Origin: Gerris lacustris
Lineage: Eukaryota > Arthropoda > Insecta > Hemiptera > Gerridae
NCBI GenBank assembly: GCA_951217055.1
Contig: OX578284.1
Span: 18,114,187 to 18,178,186 of the forward strand
Reading direction: 5' to 3'
DNA length: 64,000 nucleotides
Shown here one piece after another: positions 1 through 10,739 of the stretch. The notes beneath the pieces are model-generated. The model was not told the DNA's origin. It worked only from the letters and a program-made list of their open reading frames with translations, and did no database searches. The position numbers were made by a program, and so were the translations under genes. Each line of letters starts with the position of its first letter. The stretch's first letter is position 1.

Positions 1-256
1 TCTTGCAGACTTCTTTCATTGCCCATTCATCCATTTATTCCTTTTCATAAACCTAGTGGCATTAGAGGCATTTTCATTAGTAGGAATAAAAAAATTTGCC
101 GGGTATGGCTTTTAGTAGACATAAAGAGTCTTTAGGCAATTTTACGAATAGGACGTGTTCGTTAACCAGCATAATCGGTCTAGCCGTTTTAAGATTGCTA
201 TTTAAAAATTTCTTTTAGCTATCACTTTAAGTGTTTATCATAATGACGTGAAATAG

Positions 257-353
257 GCACTTCTTTAGATTGTTACTCCCCTTAAAAAAAAGAGGGGAGT
301 AACAATCTGAAAAAGGTGTACGGAATGTTCTTCTTTAGACTGTTACTCCCCTT
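257..353. repeat. Miniature hairpin repeat, copy 1, with an extra half-arm
   Basis: Positions 257-282 pair with 295-318 (arm core CTTTAGATTGTTACTCCCC) around an A-rich loop. A third copy of the left arm follows at 330-353. The same arm and its inverse occur at 57279-57345, so this is a dispersed unit and not a chance palindrome. No coding capacity. It could be a tiny MITE or a hairpin RNA source; the sequence cannot decide. Confidence 0.65.
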
Positions 354-359
354 ATAAAA

Positions 360-430
360 ATAGAAGTGTGGTATTCCTTTGTCCCAAAGTATATTGGACT
401 AAACATATATTTTTCTTAATAGACCATTAA
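360..430 (+). repeat. RepK fragment
   Basis: Shares the phrase TTCCTTTGTCCCAAAGTATA followed by a TTGGACTAAA motif with 16450-16510, 18360-18575 and 36885-37040. No ORF and no clear termini, so its class is unknown. Confidence 0.5.
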
Positions 431-599
431 ATGCATTTTTCATCGTCCAACGCAATGAAACTTCTTCAAAGGCTCTAGCTCAAACCGTTTCCTACATAAG
501 TTTTTAGTGTAGGGATTTTTTTTTTCTTACCAAATATTTTACGTATGAAAAATTCTTAGTAGGTAGCGACCTCAAATTGAAGTTAAAAAACATTATTAA

Positions 600-825
600 A
601 ATGAATCAATTTCTTGATTTCGCCTCGGGATATGATTTTTCTGAACAGTTATGCCAAATTTCGTCAAAATCGGCCGAGTAGTTTAGGCGCCACGCGTCTA
701 TACAAACGACAGACGACCGACCTCACCAGACAGGGGACCTCAAAACGTGTAGATCCATCAAAATTTTTAATCAAATTGTCGCGCCATCACAATACTATCT
801 TTTTATATGAGAAAGTTAAAAAGGT
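600..825 (-). repeat. RepB fragment
   Basis: Reads in reverse as the 5' third of RepB: the CTTTCTCATAT end at the right (near 805-820), an interrupted GTCT-type stretch, then the segment AAAATCGGCC and the CGAAATTTGGCATA-like motif. It matches 33545-33830 and 46140-46400. The short ORF in it is not coding: the same reading appears only as a by-product of the repeat. Confidence 0.7.
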
Positions 826-1249
826 GTATCTAAAAGATTTTATTGAAGCATTTTGACTGTATTGTTTGTTGCATAGTAATTTGAAGCTTTCCCTTTAAAA
901 TATTGGTTCGTTTGTTATCATATAGGTAAAAATGAGTATTTCTGTTAAATAATATGTTATCCCAGTTTAGATTCTACTTTACACTTATTGAGATAGAGGT
1001 AGTTATGAAAACTGGTGAATACCGTTTTTAGTAAATAGGCATCGCATGGCTCTATTATTGAAGCTAGTGCATTGCAATAAATATTGAATATTAAGAAAAT
1101 AGTAGTAGTGCCATAGATAAATATAAGAATCAGTGGAGGGTTATAGAGTAGGAGAACCAGTTCTTCCAACTGCACTCTACAAGAACCTTAACCATACTGC
1201 AGCCCCTTATAACTATTATTATAAATATATCACATTACTGCACAAAAAC

Positions 1250-1745
1250 GTTTGCTTGAATCCAGTTGAAATTTTACAAGCCAGTTTCAAGTTTAGATTA
1301 ATCGTTGTTTAGACGCTATGTATATATGAAGATTTATGTTTATTTATATGTTATAACGTAAGGTAAAGGGAAAGACGTTATTTTCTCTTTTTAAGACGAT
1401 TAGATAAGATTTACAGGGTTTAAAAATCTATTATCATTTCATAACGGTGTCGCTGGGGGTTTTAGTAAAAAGTTTTATTTAAAAAAAAGGTTTTTTTCAT
1501 AGAATAGATGAAGTTAGAATTATTTTTTCCCGTCCTAAAAGATTGTGTTTAGGTGAGCGTTTCACGCAAACGCTTGGATGGATAACGATCTTAGCCTGAG
1601 CATTGGCAATAGGAACATGTATACAAAATTTCAACTAAATCGGTCACTTTTTGCTCAAGTTATCGTCGGACATGTAAATTTTACTGACAAGATGGATATT
1701 TTGATGAATGTAAGAAGCATGCTTACGCTCGCTTCAATTATAAAT
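1250..1745 (+). repeat. RepD copy
   Basis: Aligns by eye with 51690-52150, with 59205-59515, and with 57957-58520 in reverse. Shared landmarks are a GTCGCTG segment, a CATAGAATAGATGAAG stretch, CCCGTCCTAAAA, the CGCAAACGCTTGG motif, ATTTCAACTAAATCGGTCA and the terminal GCTTACGCTCGCTTCAATT. Diverged and without a meaningful ORF. Confidence 0.7.
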
Positions 1746-1749
1746 CTTG

Positions 1750-2745
1750 ACAGTTGTAAAGGCCTAAAAAAATTGATAAACAAAAAAATAATGATCAATC
1801 ATTATGATTTTGATGGCATGAATTGACTCTGCACAACTGTTAAAGACAATTCGTGAAACAGACCGAAATGTTTTGGGTAAACACTCAACGATTGATAAGT
1901 GGTTTAACGTCAATTTCAGTATTCCGCTCGAATCCCCTCTAGGATGGAGTTTTGTTTTTTTGAACGAACCCATAGATAGATCACAAAATGGTTATGGTTA
2001 AACCAAATAATTATTTATTTATTTTTTTTTATTAATTAAACGTCTCCTTAGCAAAATGGCAGCTGTTAATCTAACTACAACGTAAAGATATCGACAAATG
2101 TCTTAACAAAACAGTGGTAATCAGACCTGTCCTCTAGTCCTCTATATACATGGTCTGAAATATCAGTGACGGGTTTCGTATATGGAGTCAACCCCAGCTG
2201 AGCCGAGACCTGATAAGAGGATTTCTACAGTAATTCGGCCTTATTTGTTGGAATTAGCTCCTCTTTATCTTAGTCCCCAGGGTATGCTACTATCTATTTT
2301 CCCCTTACTATTATACTCTAAGGAGGAGGTTATCTCCCCCGCTCTTCCATGATGGAACTTGACTATCATTCCGTTTATTATCTGTGCCCCATTCTGTTCA
2401 CTTATCGACCTGTATATCTGGTAGTTTATCTGAGCTGAACTTATTTTATGCTTATGATCATGGCTAAAATCTCTCCTTCTCTTCAACTATTCCTTCATCT
2501 AGATCCTCCGCCTTCTTCATCGTTTTGGATTTTTCTTTTCTGTAAAACATGCAATATGCAGCTACATGCAGCTTCCGCGTCTGAAATCTTTTTCCCAAGT
2601 AGTTTTCTAGTTCTTCCTGACTTTATTCTCTCATTCTCTCAGCCCCCCCCCCCCTCCCCATAAAGTAACTAAATAAGTTTACCCAACACACCTCTAGATC
2701 AAGATGCTACATAGGTCAAAAGGACAAAAATAAATACTAATTTTC
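1750..2745. other. No recognisable gene
   Basis: Non-coding by eye. It holds a stretch of higher GC at 2150-2650 with no homology I recognise and a C-run at 2642-2655. The short ORFs on either strand show no domain. Confidence 0.5.
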
Positions 2746-2749
2746 TTCA

Positions 2750-3790
2750 TTTCATAGAAAACTATTGAATCATGGATATGTTTTTGAGCATTGAATCTAC
2801 TCTTACATGACATTTCAATGCTTTCCATCCAGTGGAGAAAATTAGTGTATATTTGTCTAATTGATATAGTAGATGGATCTTAAAGGTGTGAAATTATGAA
2901 CATAAATCCATTTTGATTTCCATTTGGTCCGCTAAGAGCTTCTATCGGCGAAATATTCTAGTAGGTATATATACTAGTAGGTAAATATGCTAGTAGGTAG
3001 TAGAGATGGGAGGAACGGTTCCATGAGTGGAACGAGTTACAACGTTTCGTTCCAAACCAATAACTAGTTCCAGAAAAAGTTATTTTTGGAACGTTTCTGT
3101 TTATGTTCCAAAGAAACCCATCCCCACTCCATTACTCTACTCCTACTCTACTATACATATAACTGACATGTACAACGATAACATCTTTAATTTTTTCGTT
3201 CCAGCTTGGCTGGATCTGATACTTGTTTTGCTTGGAACTTGAAACGAATCTTTCACGTTCCCTCCAAGTTAGTTACAGTTTTGTTATGATTTCTCGTTCC
3301 CGTTTCCTCTGTAATCAGTTACGTTGCGTATTATTTTGTTCCATGATCGCTTAAACTAAATGTAATTTTTAAAAAAATGTATCTAGCAAATTTGTATAGA
3401 ATTCAAGCAATAAAAAATTATTAAATAAATATAAAAAAAAACTTATAAGTCGGTATTTATACCCCCTGTAGGGCCTTATATTTTTGTAACGATTTTTTTT
3501 TTTGGTGATAAAGAATAAAGAATAATGTCGTTTCAAAAATAACGTAGTTCCATGAAATCTTTAAACGATTAGAACCGTTCAAACACAGTAACTAGTTATT
3601 TTTATAGTTACGTTCCGTTCCTCCCATCCCTAGTAGTTAGTACTAAAATGAATACAACTGAATATCTAACTACCTCCCATTATATTCTAATTTTTTGGTA
3701 CAATATTACAGAGTGTCACCTCTTTCATGTCGTTTTTTTCATCACAAAAAATTCTTAAAATTTGGACCAGAAGTAGTTTTCTTCATCAAC
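2750..3790 (+). repeat. RepJ copy split by a hAT-like element
   Basis: The left part (2750-3000) and right part (3633-3790) are together collinear with 23600-24020 and, inverted, with 40010-40325. Shared landmarks are GATGGATCTTAAAGGTGTG, the ATCCATTTTGATT segment, the TCGGCGAAATAT segment and the later CTACCTCCCATTATAT. The 632 bp between them belongs to the inserted element. Confidence 0.65.
3001..3632. mobile_element. hAT-like non-autonomous TIR element
   Basis: The ends are TAGAGATGGGAGGAACGG and, inverted at the right, CCGTTCCTCCCATCCCTA. The 8 bp outside each end (GTAGGTAG at 2993-3000, GTAGTTAG at 3633-3640) differ at one base, which fits the 8-bp target duplication of the hAT superfamily; the TIR start also resembles hAT TIRs. 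GGAACG/CGTTCC motifs recur inside the ends. No transposase is present, so this is a deletion derivative or MITE. Tandem CTAGTAGGTA copies just upstream make the duplication less certain. Confidence 0.6.
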
Positions 3791-3799
3791 TCAGTAATT

Positions 3800-4885
3800 T
3801 CTTTTTTCGAATAACCATTTAAGTTAATATTCCAAAATGTCGAGAAATTTTATCCTCTTAATGTTTATTACAGAAACCCCCTTAATTGTAGTTTAATGTT
3901 ACTAGCCGCGAAAGCCTTTTGCACTTGAAGTTTGAAGAGCAACAGTTTGAAATTAGTTTAATAATGGTTCTTAGTCTAGATTTAATAATAACTCGAATAT
4001 TTTACTTCAGAAACTAGTTTAAACTCGAGCAAATATAGGACAAAATTCAGCTGGGAGTAAACTGTTCATTCAAAAACAGTAATAACCCCTTTTCCTCTTT
4101 CTGTTAAATATTTAAAAGACGTATGTGGTAGCCCTGTTAATTGTCTACGTACTTTATGCATGAGTGGAGCCAGTTCTATCTTGAAGCTCTCCTGGTGATA
4201 CTAACACCCGTTATAATTGTTACTTACTACTAAAACATTAAACTTCACTCATCCACGTGAATATTTCTCGCACAAAATATTTATGTAAATCACAGAGATA
4301 TTATTTCGTGGAAATGTGGATGTTTAAATTAGGTTGCTTTTACTACAAGAGATGAATTTACTAGTTGAACCTTTGAAACAACCATTACTGCACACCCAAA
4401 GCCACCGAACAGGCTGTTGCATCATTGATAATGATTATTATTATTTATTATATTATTATTACCTTTTTAAATATTAAAAATATTAAGTTTTCCTCTACCT
4501 CCCCTCTCGTTTATTTTTCCGCTGTTCTTCTTTATGTTTCTCGAGGTCATCCATGAGGTTTCAACACTTAAGTGCGTCTCTCTCAAATTTTTCTCTCTCG
4601 ATTCTCAATGTCTATCCACTTCCTTTATTGCTATTAAGCGTCCTGGTCTTTCTTCGGCCACCAGATCCCAAATATACTTCCAGACACTAAGATTCTTTGA
4701 TTTTGTATGGTTCATTTTTCTGTCTTTTATTTTATTTGCTTGGAATTTTCTTTATTACGATTTAACAATAAAGGGAGTTTTGTCTTCATAAGGAATTTCC
4801 TTGTTCTCTAGTTGCCTAATTTTGTTTGTCGTTTTTATATTTATCTCTACATAAGTCATACATGCATAACATAGCTTATACAATG
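3800..4885. other. No recognisable gene
   Basis: A+T-rich DNA with no domain-bearing ORF, no long inverted repeat and no tandem array that I could see. The 85-codon ORF near 4534 is low-complexity and unsupported. Confidence 0.5.
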
Positions 4886-4889
4886 GAAT

Positions 4890-5095
4890 GAAAATTGAGG
4901 GATCTACGGTTCGATACCTAGAGGTGGGCTTTAGTTTAATTTGTACTTTTCGTCATAAATCTCGTGATTGAACACAGATCTTTTGGTCACCCATCCAAAT
5001 ATTGTCCACGCCGGATCCTGCTTTACTTTATTGATAGGCCAGGCCACGCTTTCCTATGCGAGCTACCGTTGTAAGTACTGTATGTATGCCGGGCG
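4890..5095 (-). repeat. 5S-rRNA-related SINE-like relic
   Basis: On the reverse strand, 4988-5030 reads AAAGCAGGATCCGGCGTGG followed by TTTGGATGGGTGACC. This resembles the 5S rRNA 3' half around its internal promoter (box C region). It shares the next segment (TATTGATAGG) with 28530-28600, so it is a dispersed family and not a 5S gene. The 5' half of 5S is absent. Confidence 0.5.
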
Positions 5096-5099
5096 TGGC

Positions 5100-5688
5100 A
5101 TATGTCCAATTTTATAGGTTTAAAAGCGGCTAAACGAAATCCAATAATTGTTATGCAGTGTTGTACGCTAACATATGGTGCATGTTGGAGACTTTCATAA
5201 AAAATATTGAGGCAAACCTTAATTATTGATCGCGGTTGTTGATTTTTTTTTCTTTTTTTTTAAAAAAAACTTCAGTCGGTCCTCCAAATATCGAAATTGA
5301 TGGTTCCTAGAAAATATTTCTATATAATGAAAATATCTATATAAAGATTTTTTTTTATGTCCCACGAATCTTCATAAAAGTGTTTCTATAGAACGCAAAT
5401 TATTTCTCTACAATGAACAAAATTCATAGAAATCAGGATAAAGACCCGACCGAAAAGCTTTCTGTGCATTAATATTGGTGGTGTTTTTGCATTCCTTCAT
5501 TTTCTTTGAACCATTTTCAGGAGTTTCTTGCACTGGCACTCTAATAATTTTGCTCATTTTACCTCCATTACTTTAAGTGGAAATGGAATCATTTCTGCAC
5601 AGTATAGAAAAATATCTTACTCCTAGTTTAGAGTTCGTATCGAAGGTTTATATAGCTCGACTTTTTAACAGCGTAAAGGATAGGGTAC
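5100..5688. other. No recognisable gene
   Basis: A+T-rich filler between repeats. Nothing beyond short homopolymers could be supported. Confidence 0.5.
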
Positions 5689-5689
5689 C

Positions 5690-5775
5690 ACATTGATTTG
5701 GAGTAATATTTGAATTACAAACCTATAAAGTGACAAACTAACATCAACTTGATTTTTGGTCGACTAATTATTTTT
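5690..5775 (+). repeat. RepC arm fragment
   Basis: Contains TTGATTTGGAGTAATATTTG, AGTGACAAACTAACATCAAC and TTTTTGGTCGACTAATTA, matching the inner parts of the foldback elements at 12050-12200 and 16630-16740. Only one arm is present. Confidence 0.6.
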
Positions 5776-5842
5776 TTATTTATCATCAAATTAATCTCCT
5801 TCGGGAGCATCTGATAAAGTACAGGACCACCTCTTACTTTAG

Positions 5843-6655
5843 ATACATGGCTAAGAAAATGGAGAATAAAAATCAACGACATGAAAAGCGTACACGTCAC
5901 ATTCAGTTTAAGACATGGAATATGCGAACCGGTAACTCTGAATAAAATTCCTATCCCTCACTCCAGTTCTGTCCGCTACCTTGGGTTACACCTGGATAGG
6001 TGATTAACATGGGCACACCACACACAACTTAAACGAAAAGGCAACCGACGCTACAAACTTTTACACAGACTCTTCTCAACATAAATAACAAATTACTTAT
6101 TTATAACACCATAATTAAGCCCACTTGGTCATGTGGTATTGAACTCTGGGGATGCACCAAGCGTTCCAACTCCTAACGTATCCAATCCCTTCAATCCAAA
6201 ATCCTTAGAAGAATGAAGTGGTGTCTTGTACCGGTTGCTGGATTGGTATGACTCACCTCTCACTACATTCCTATCTTCCTATGGTTTAATTAACGCTTTT
6301 CTTGATTCGGCACTGATGATGGCCCTATAGTGGCTGAAAGCTGCTCTGAATCTATTAAATATTTTTACGTGGAGAGACTTTTCTTTTTATTCCAACACTT
6401 AATGATGACCTCCACTAACGCTTCATATCCTAACTTAGAAGAATGAGTAACGCTCCTTTCTATGTTTCCAACTTTACCCTTCACAACGACCTCAAAGTTA
6501 CCTTTGTTCGTGATCTAGTCACCTCCCGATATAAATCTTTCCATGACTCAATTTCCCATCATCCTAATCCTTTAATCCACAACCTAACATCACCATTCAT
6601 GCCTGGTAACTTATTAAACCTATTAGTGGCCTCGTGACTTATTGAACATCAATTA
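5843..6655 (+). pseudogene. Jockey-like non-LTR retrotransposon RT relic (C-terminal part)
   Basis: The forward frame from about 5845 encodes TWLRKWRIKINDMKSVHVTF, then the thumb-region phrase VRYLGLHLDR, a stop, and further on TIIKPTWSCGIELWGCTKRS. After a 217-bp insertion it resumes in frame with SNAPFYVSNFTLHNDLK and SRYKSFHDSISHHPNPL. These are typical of the end of Jockey-clade ORF2, which follows the RT palm and acts in target-primed reverse transcription. The palm motif (FADD) and the endonuclease are missing. In-frame stops and frame changes show it is dead. The same family appears at 63310-64000, where the palm is visible. The left edge abuts a RepC fragment. Confidence 0.8.
6217..6433 (+). 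mobile_element. Penelope-like 3' end inserted in the RT relic, 13-bp target duplication
   Basis: The 13-mer CTTAGAAGAATGA occurs at 6204-6216 and 6434-6446. Removing the insert and one copy rejoins the Jockey-like frame (KILRRM to SNAPF). The insert shares CGGTTGCTGG-TTGGTATGA and the CTGATGATGGCC block with 24720-24985, which lies just downstream of a GIY-YIG-like C-terminus. That points to a 5'-truncated Penelope-like element. A hammerhead-like core is visible: CTGATGA at 6313-6319, a short stem, and GAAA at 6336-6339. Confidence 0.65.
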
Positions 6656-6811
6656 ATAAAATGTAATTTTCATGTCTGCGTAATACCGCGAGTACTGTCA
6701 ATGGACAGTTTCTCACGTCATGTGTAACAAGCCAATATCAAACATAATATGTCATCTTTATTGCTTATAACATGTGGTAATGTAGTTGCAATATTCAAAT
6801 AAATTAAAATA

Positions 6812-6850
6812 CTCTGCCAATTAATGTGGCACATAGCTTCCTCGCAAAAG
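6812..6850 (+). repeat. RepA 5' end fragment
   Basis: CTGCCAATTAATGTGGCACA followed by TAGCTTCCTCGC matches the start of RepA at 30188 and, inverted, at 39957. The similarity fades soon after. Confidence 0.5.
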
Positions 6851-6854
6851 AAAA

Positions 6855-8035
6855 GATCAAATTAAGAAAAATACCTCGATAAACATAATCAAAAAGTTAA
6901 ACGGCGCGGCACTGTTCCAGTAAATATTTAATAAAGTTAAACATGAAAATGAAACATTTGTTGGAGAAACAAAGCCTCCAACAAGCACCAAAAGTTAGCG
7001 CATATATAATTAATTTAATAAACCAATATAAAACTGCCACCGAATCGTAGAAACCGCTGTATAAACAGTTTTTTTTTATTTTATCACCCTCAAAACTAAA
7101 AATAACACAAAATAGAATATAACAAAAATTAATCTACTATGCAAGAGCTTTTCAACGATATACATCATATTATAGAAGATCAACTTTAACATTTGTACCC
7201 CTGTACTCTGAGGTACCAAAGTTATATTTTTAAAAAAACAAACAATACAAAAGGGCATTCATTTAACTAATAAATACATATAAATAAAAAACCAAATATC
7301 AAAAAAGTATTTAAACCCTTTAACCTACAACAAAATTATAAATTGGTACAAAAGTATATGTACAAAATTTTTAAAAAATCAACAAATAAAATAGCTTTAA
7401 TGTACATATCAAGACCTTTAAAATGATATACGACAAAATATTAAAAACAAAAAAAAGTGGTCACGTGACACGGCGCACGTGAAAAAGTTTACTCTCATGT
7501 TCTCAGCAAGCAGGATGAACTAATGAAATAAAATATACTCAATTTAAAGAGGATTAGTGTGAGATTCAATCGCCGCAATCAGAAATAAAATCGGCCAACT
7601 ATTATAGAAACTATGGCCATTCAAAGACAGAAATGGAAAATAATTAAACCAAAAAATAACAAAATGATCACCATCTAGGGTACAACCGATGATGATACGA
7701 CAAAAACTCATAGGACTAAAGTTGTAGATCTTTTAAAATCAGTCACCACTTGTGCTATCCATTTTCTAATACGACTTACCGTTTAGCCGCAATAAGCCCC
7801 CAAACCAGCTTAAAAATCAAGTCACCCATTATTATTTTTTTAAGGGGGGAAGGAGGGGGAAAAGTGAACTTTGTATAATTATTTTGATCCACAATATGGA
7901 CGTTGCGCGTCGAATGGCGCAAACCACAAGTCTCTAGCTCTTCTGGAAGTGGGTAAAGATTAATGTCAGTCAGTGAGTCTGTTAGCCATGCGGCTTTATA
8001 ATACAAGACATATTAATTTAGCACGATTTAAAGTG
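6855..8035. other. Gene-free DNA with a short repeat shared with 41.3 and 55.3 kb
   Basis: Mostly A-rich DNA. 7675-7800 contains GTTGTAGATCTTTTAAAATC and ACTTACCGTTTAGCCGCAAT, shared with 41270-41400 and, inverted, with 55250-55400. No gene. Confidence 0.55.
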
Positions 8036-8039
8036 AGCA

Positions 8040-8482
8040 GTAGGTTGAAATTAGGCAGGTGTTATCTGCAGGCTACTTTCAACAAACCATAAAAATTTCA
8101 TAAAAATCAGATGATTACTCTTAAAGATATGGCTGAAAATGAATGTATGTTTGTGAGCATGTGGATGGTAAACGAATAAGCGCAGAAGGTTGAAACTTAT
8201 ATGGGACCAACAATGGGCTAATTATGGCCTATCATCCAAATTTCATTAAAATTGGACGTGTAGTTTTTTAGATATGGTGGTTCGCAAAAATTGAACGACA
8301 GACCGACAGACCGACAGACCGACAGACCGACAGACCGACAGACAGACACGGAACCAAAAATGTTCCCTGATGTCTGAAACGGATTTCTGTCTTGGAATTT
8401 TTGAAATCGGAGACCTAAAATTTTTTCGTTCTTCAGAACGATCACATAGCTTCCGTTACCTTCGGTAAGCTCGGAAGCAAAA
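8040..8482 (+). repeat. RepA copy (3' two thirds)
   Basis: Runs from GCAGGCTACTTTCAACAAAC through GCAGAAGGTTGAAACTTATA and a (GACC/GACA)n stretch at 8298-8345 to the terminal hairpin. The tail has two palindromes: TCGTTCTTCAGAACGA, then a larger hairpin formed by GCTTCCG/CGGAAGC and TTACC/GGTAA. The long minus-strand reading across the GACA run is an artefact of the tetranucleotide repeat. Confidence 0.8.
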
Positions 8483-8489
8483 AAAAAAT

Positions 8490-9650
8490 CATAATCTCAT
8501 GAAATATTAGAATACACAATTAATTTCTTAATTCTGTGTTTTTAAAATTTCCATTTTAGCTTCTTAGTCGAACTAGTTACGAATTTTAATTTACCTCGAT
8601 AAATTTAGTTATCTACTATTATACTTACCGTAAGCCCTAGATGCTAGCTGCTGTATTCTTCATGAATACAGTAATGAATATATTTATTTTTAACCCTTTG
8701 AACAAAAATATTTCAAAATAAAATTGAAGCGTTCACCTTTTTTTATTTTTATACTATTATAATATCCTTTGTCTCATTTTTTTTTATTAAAAAAAAAAGT
8801 AAACCTTTGGATAAAGGCTGCATTAAAGTTGAAAATTGCATAAAGGATTCGTTAAATAATTCATCTCTGGCGTTTTATTAAGAAAAGGTTTTTAGTTCTA
8901 AATAATTTCTTTTGATGTCACAAAATGTTCCTGTAAATTTTACTTGGCTACAAGACATTAAGTATGCTTAAGGTTATTTATGAAGCAAGCCCTTTTTTTA
9001 TATACGGTTTTAACATGTTTGCCATTCTGCGAGTTATATAACAGAAGTTTTTAAAATCATAAAATGGTTTATTGTTTTTAATAAATTAAAAAAAAAAATA
9101 AAAGGAATATTATCATATTTTTTGTTTTTACGTTCTTGTGGTTATACGAGAATGTATCAAATCTTTAATCTTTATTTCCTTTTTTATTTTATTGTAATAT
9201 AATGTGATAATAGTGCTGTTTATAAACTAAATAAAAATGTATATGATAATAATAAACCATATAAAAAAATAAGCAAAGTTCTTTTCTTTGTTAAAATATT
9301 TTATTACAAAAAAAAAACTAAAATAATAAGAACAATGCAAATATGTATTATAAATTAATTAAATGCTTGGACTGTATTTAATCCTCGATTCAACCCACTA
9401 TCGCGGGTTCAGTATTTCAACTATTATAATTCTTAAGCTATCTAGATAATGGTAATAAGTAAATAATGTATACTCGTATGGATTCCTGTTATAATATATT
9501 TGAGCTTGGTGTAATTTACTTAGAAGATCTTGCGGCTTCTTCTAAGTAGTAATTTAATCATTTATACACTAAAGTAATGGAATTCCTTCTAAAATATGTA
9601 TGCAGAAACGGGTTTTAAGGATGTAACAGTAATACGTTATATTATGTTAC
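8490..9650. other. No recognisable gene
   Basis: Very A+T-rich with many A and T runs. No domain, array or long palindrome seen. Confidence 0.55.
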
Positions 9651-9654
9651 TTTA

Positions 9655-9890
9655 TAATATAGCCCCATGGCAACGGGCTTACTATTATAATTAAAAAAAA
9701 AAAAAAAAATTAAATTATGTCACATATCTATATTAAGATTACTTATTGCATCTATTTAAAGACCAACAAATCAAAACAAACATTTATTTTTATTAGAATA
9801 AATGTGGTTGCCTTAGCTTAGCAATCATTTCGAGTTGAGTCAACGCCGTCGGGACCCTACTCGATTGTATAAATAATTATGATAACAACT
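9655..9890 (+). repeat. Dispersed repeat, uninterrupted copy
   Basis: CCATGGCAACGGGCTTA at the left and AAGACCAACAAATCAAAACA, ATAAATGTGGTTGCCTTA and CTACTCGATTGTATAAAT at the right recur at 14127-14145 and 14740-14860. In that second copy about 570 bp of GC-richer sequence lies between them. Confidence 0.6.
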
Positions 9891-10189
9891 TTTTTAGTAT
9901 ACCTACATTAATCTATAAATATGGAATTTTATTAATAATATGCACTTTCTAGTATTAGTTAAACTTCATCTATTTTAAACGAAATATCTGGAGGAATTAC
10001 TCCTCCCTTAAATTATAATAAAGGATTTTCATCAATATGTTTAAAAATTATAATAACACTGCTTAAAAACCTTTCAATTCTGCTGAAATTTCAGTAGGTA
10101 TGCAGTAGGTATTACTCCGCTAAACCATAACTAATTTCAGCACGGCACAGGCACAGGTTTGTTGTCCAGTTACAAGCCTGTTTAGTATT

Positions 10190-10690
10190 TTATGTAAGGA
10201 GATAGAAGGAGAAGAGCTCCCTAGAAGGGATAATTCCCCAGAACTGGGAATTATTACACTTTGTTTCTATGTGTTTAAGAAAGGAGACAATTGCGAATGT
10301 GGTAATTACCGAGGAATTTCTCTCTTGATCGTGGCATTAAATACCATGTACGTGCCCACAATGACACATGAATGCTTGGACTTGGACGAAGAAAAGGTAG
10401 AGTCGAATTCAAGCCATTGTATCTGAGGATGGTAGCAGGCAAACCAGCAGAGTCCGGGTGAAGCTCACTATAAGACTGGGCTTGGAAATTCTGCCCGATT
10501 GATAACGGTAGAGAAAGTGCAACTTAAATGGTATGAACACGTCAATGGGATAGTCAGCGAGCGACTCTCCAAAAGAGGCCTAGAAGCCAGATTTGAAGGG
10601 AGAAGACCTACAGAAAGGAAGAAACAACAAAACACGAAGGTAGACAACATCACATATGAAATATCACCCTGGCCCTGAAGGCAATGTCCC
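10190..10690 (+). pseudogene. RTE-like reverse transcriptase relic, internally deleted
   Basis: Around 10270 the forward frame reads VFKKGDNCECGNYRGISLL, the conserved RT motif before the palm in RTE-type elements. The sequence then jumps to C-terminal motifs: YLRMVAGK, then in another frame SRVRVKLTIRLGL, and then VEKVQLKWYEHVNGI and ERLSKRGLEARFEGRRP. The whole palm, including the catalytic aspartates, is deleted. Frameshifts and stops separate the blocks. It is a dead fragment. No target duplication or tail could be placed, and the region upstream is unassigned. Confidence 0.75.
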
Positions 10691-10739
10691 TCCAATGTGC
10701 TTGATTCTTGTCATTGGTCAGAGGAGGATGAAAATCTGT

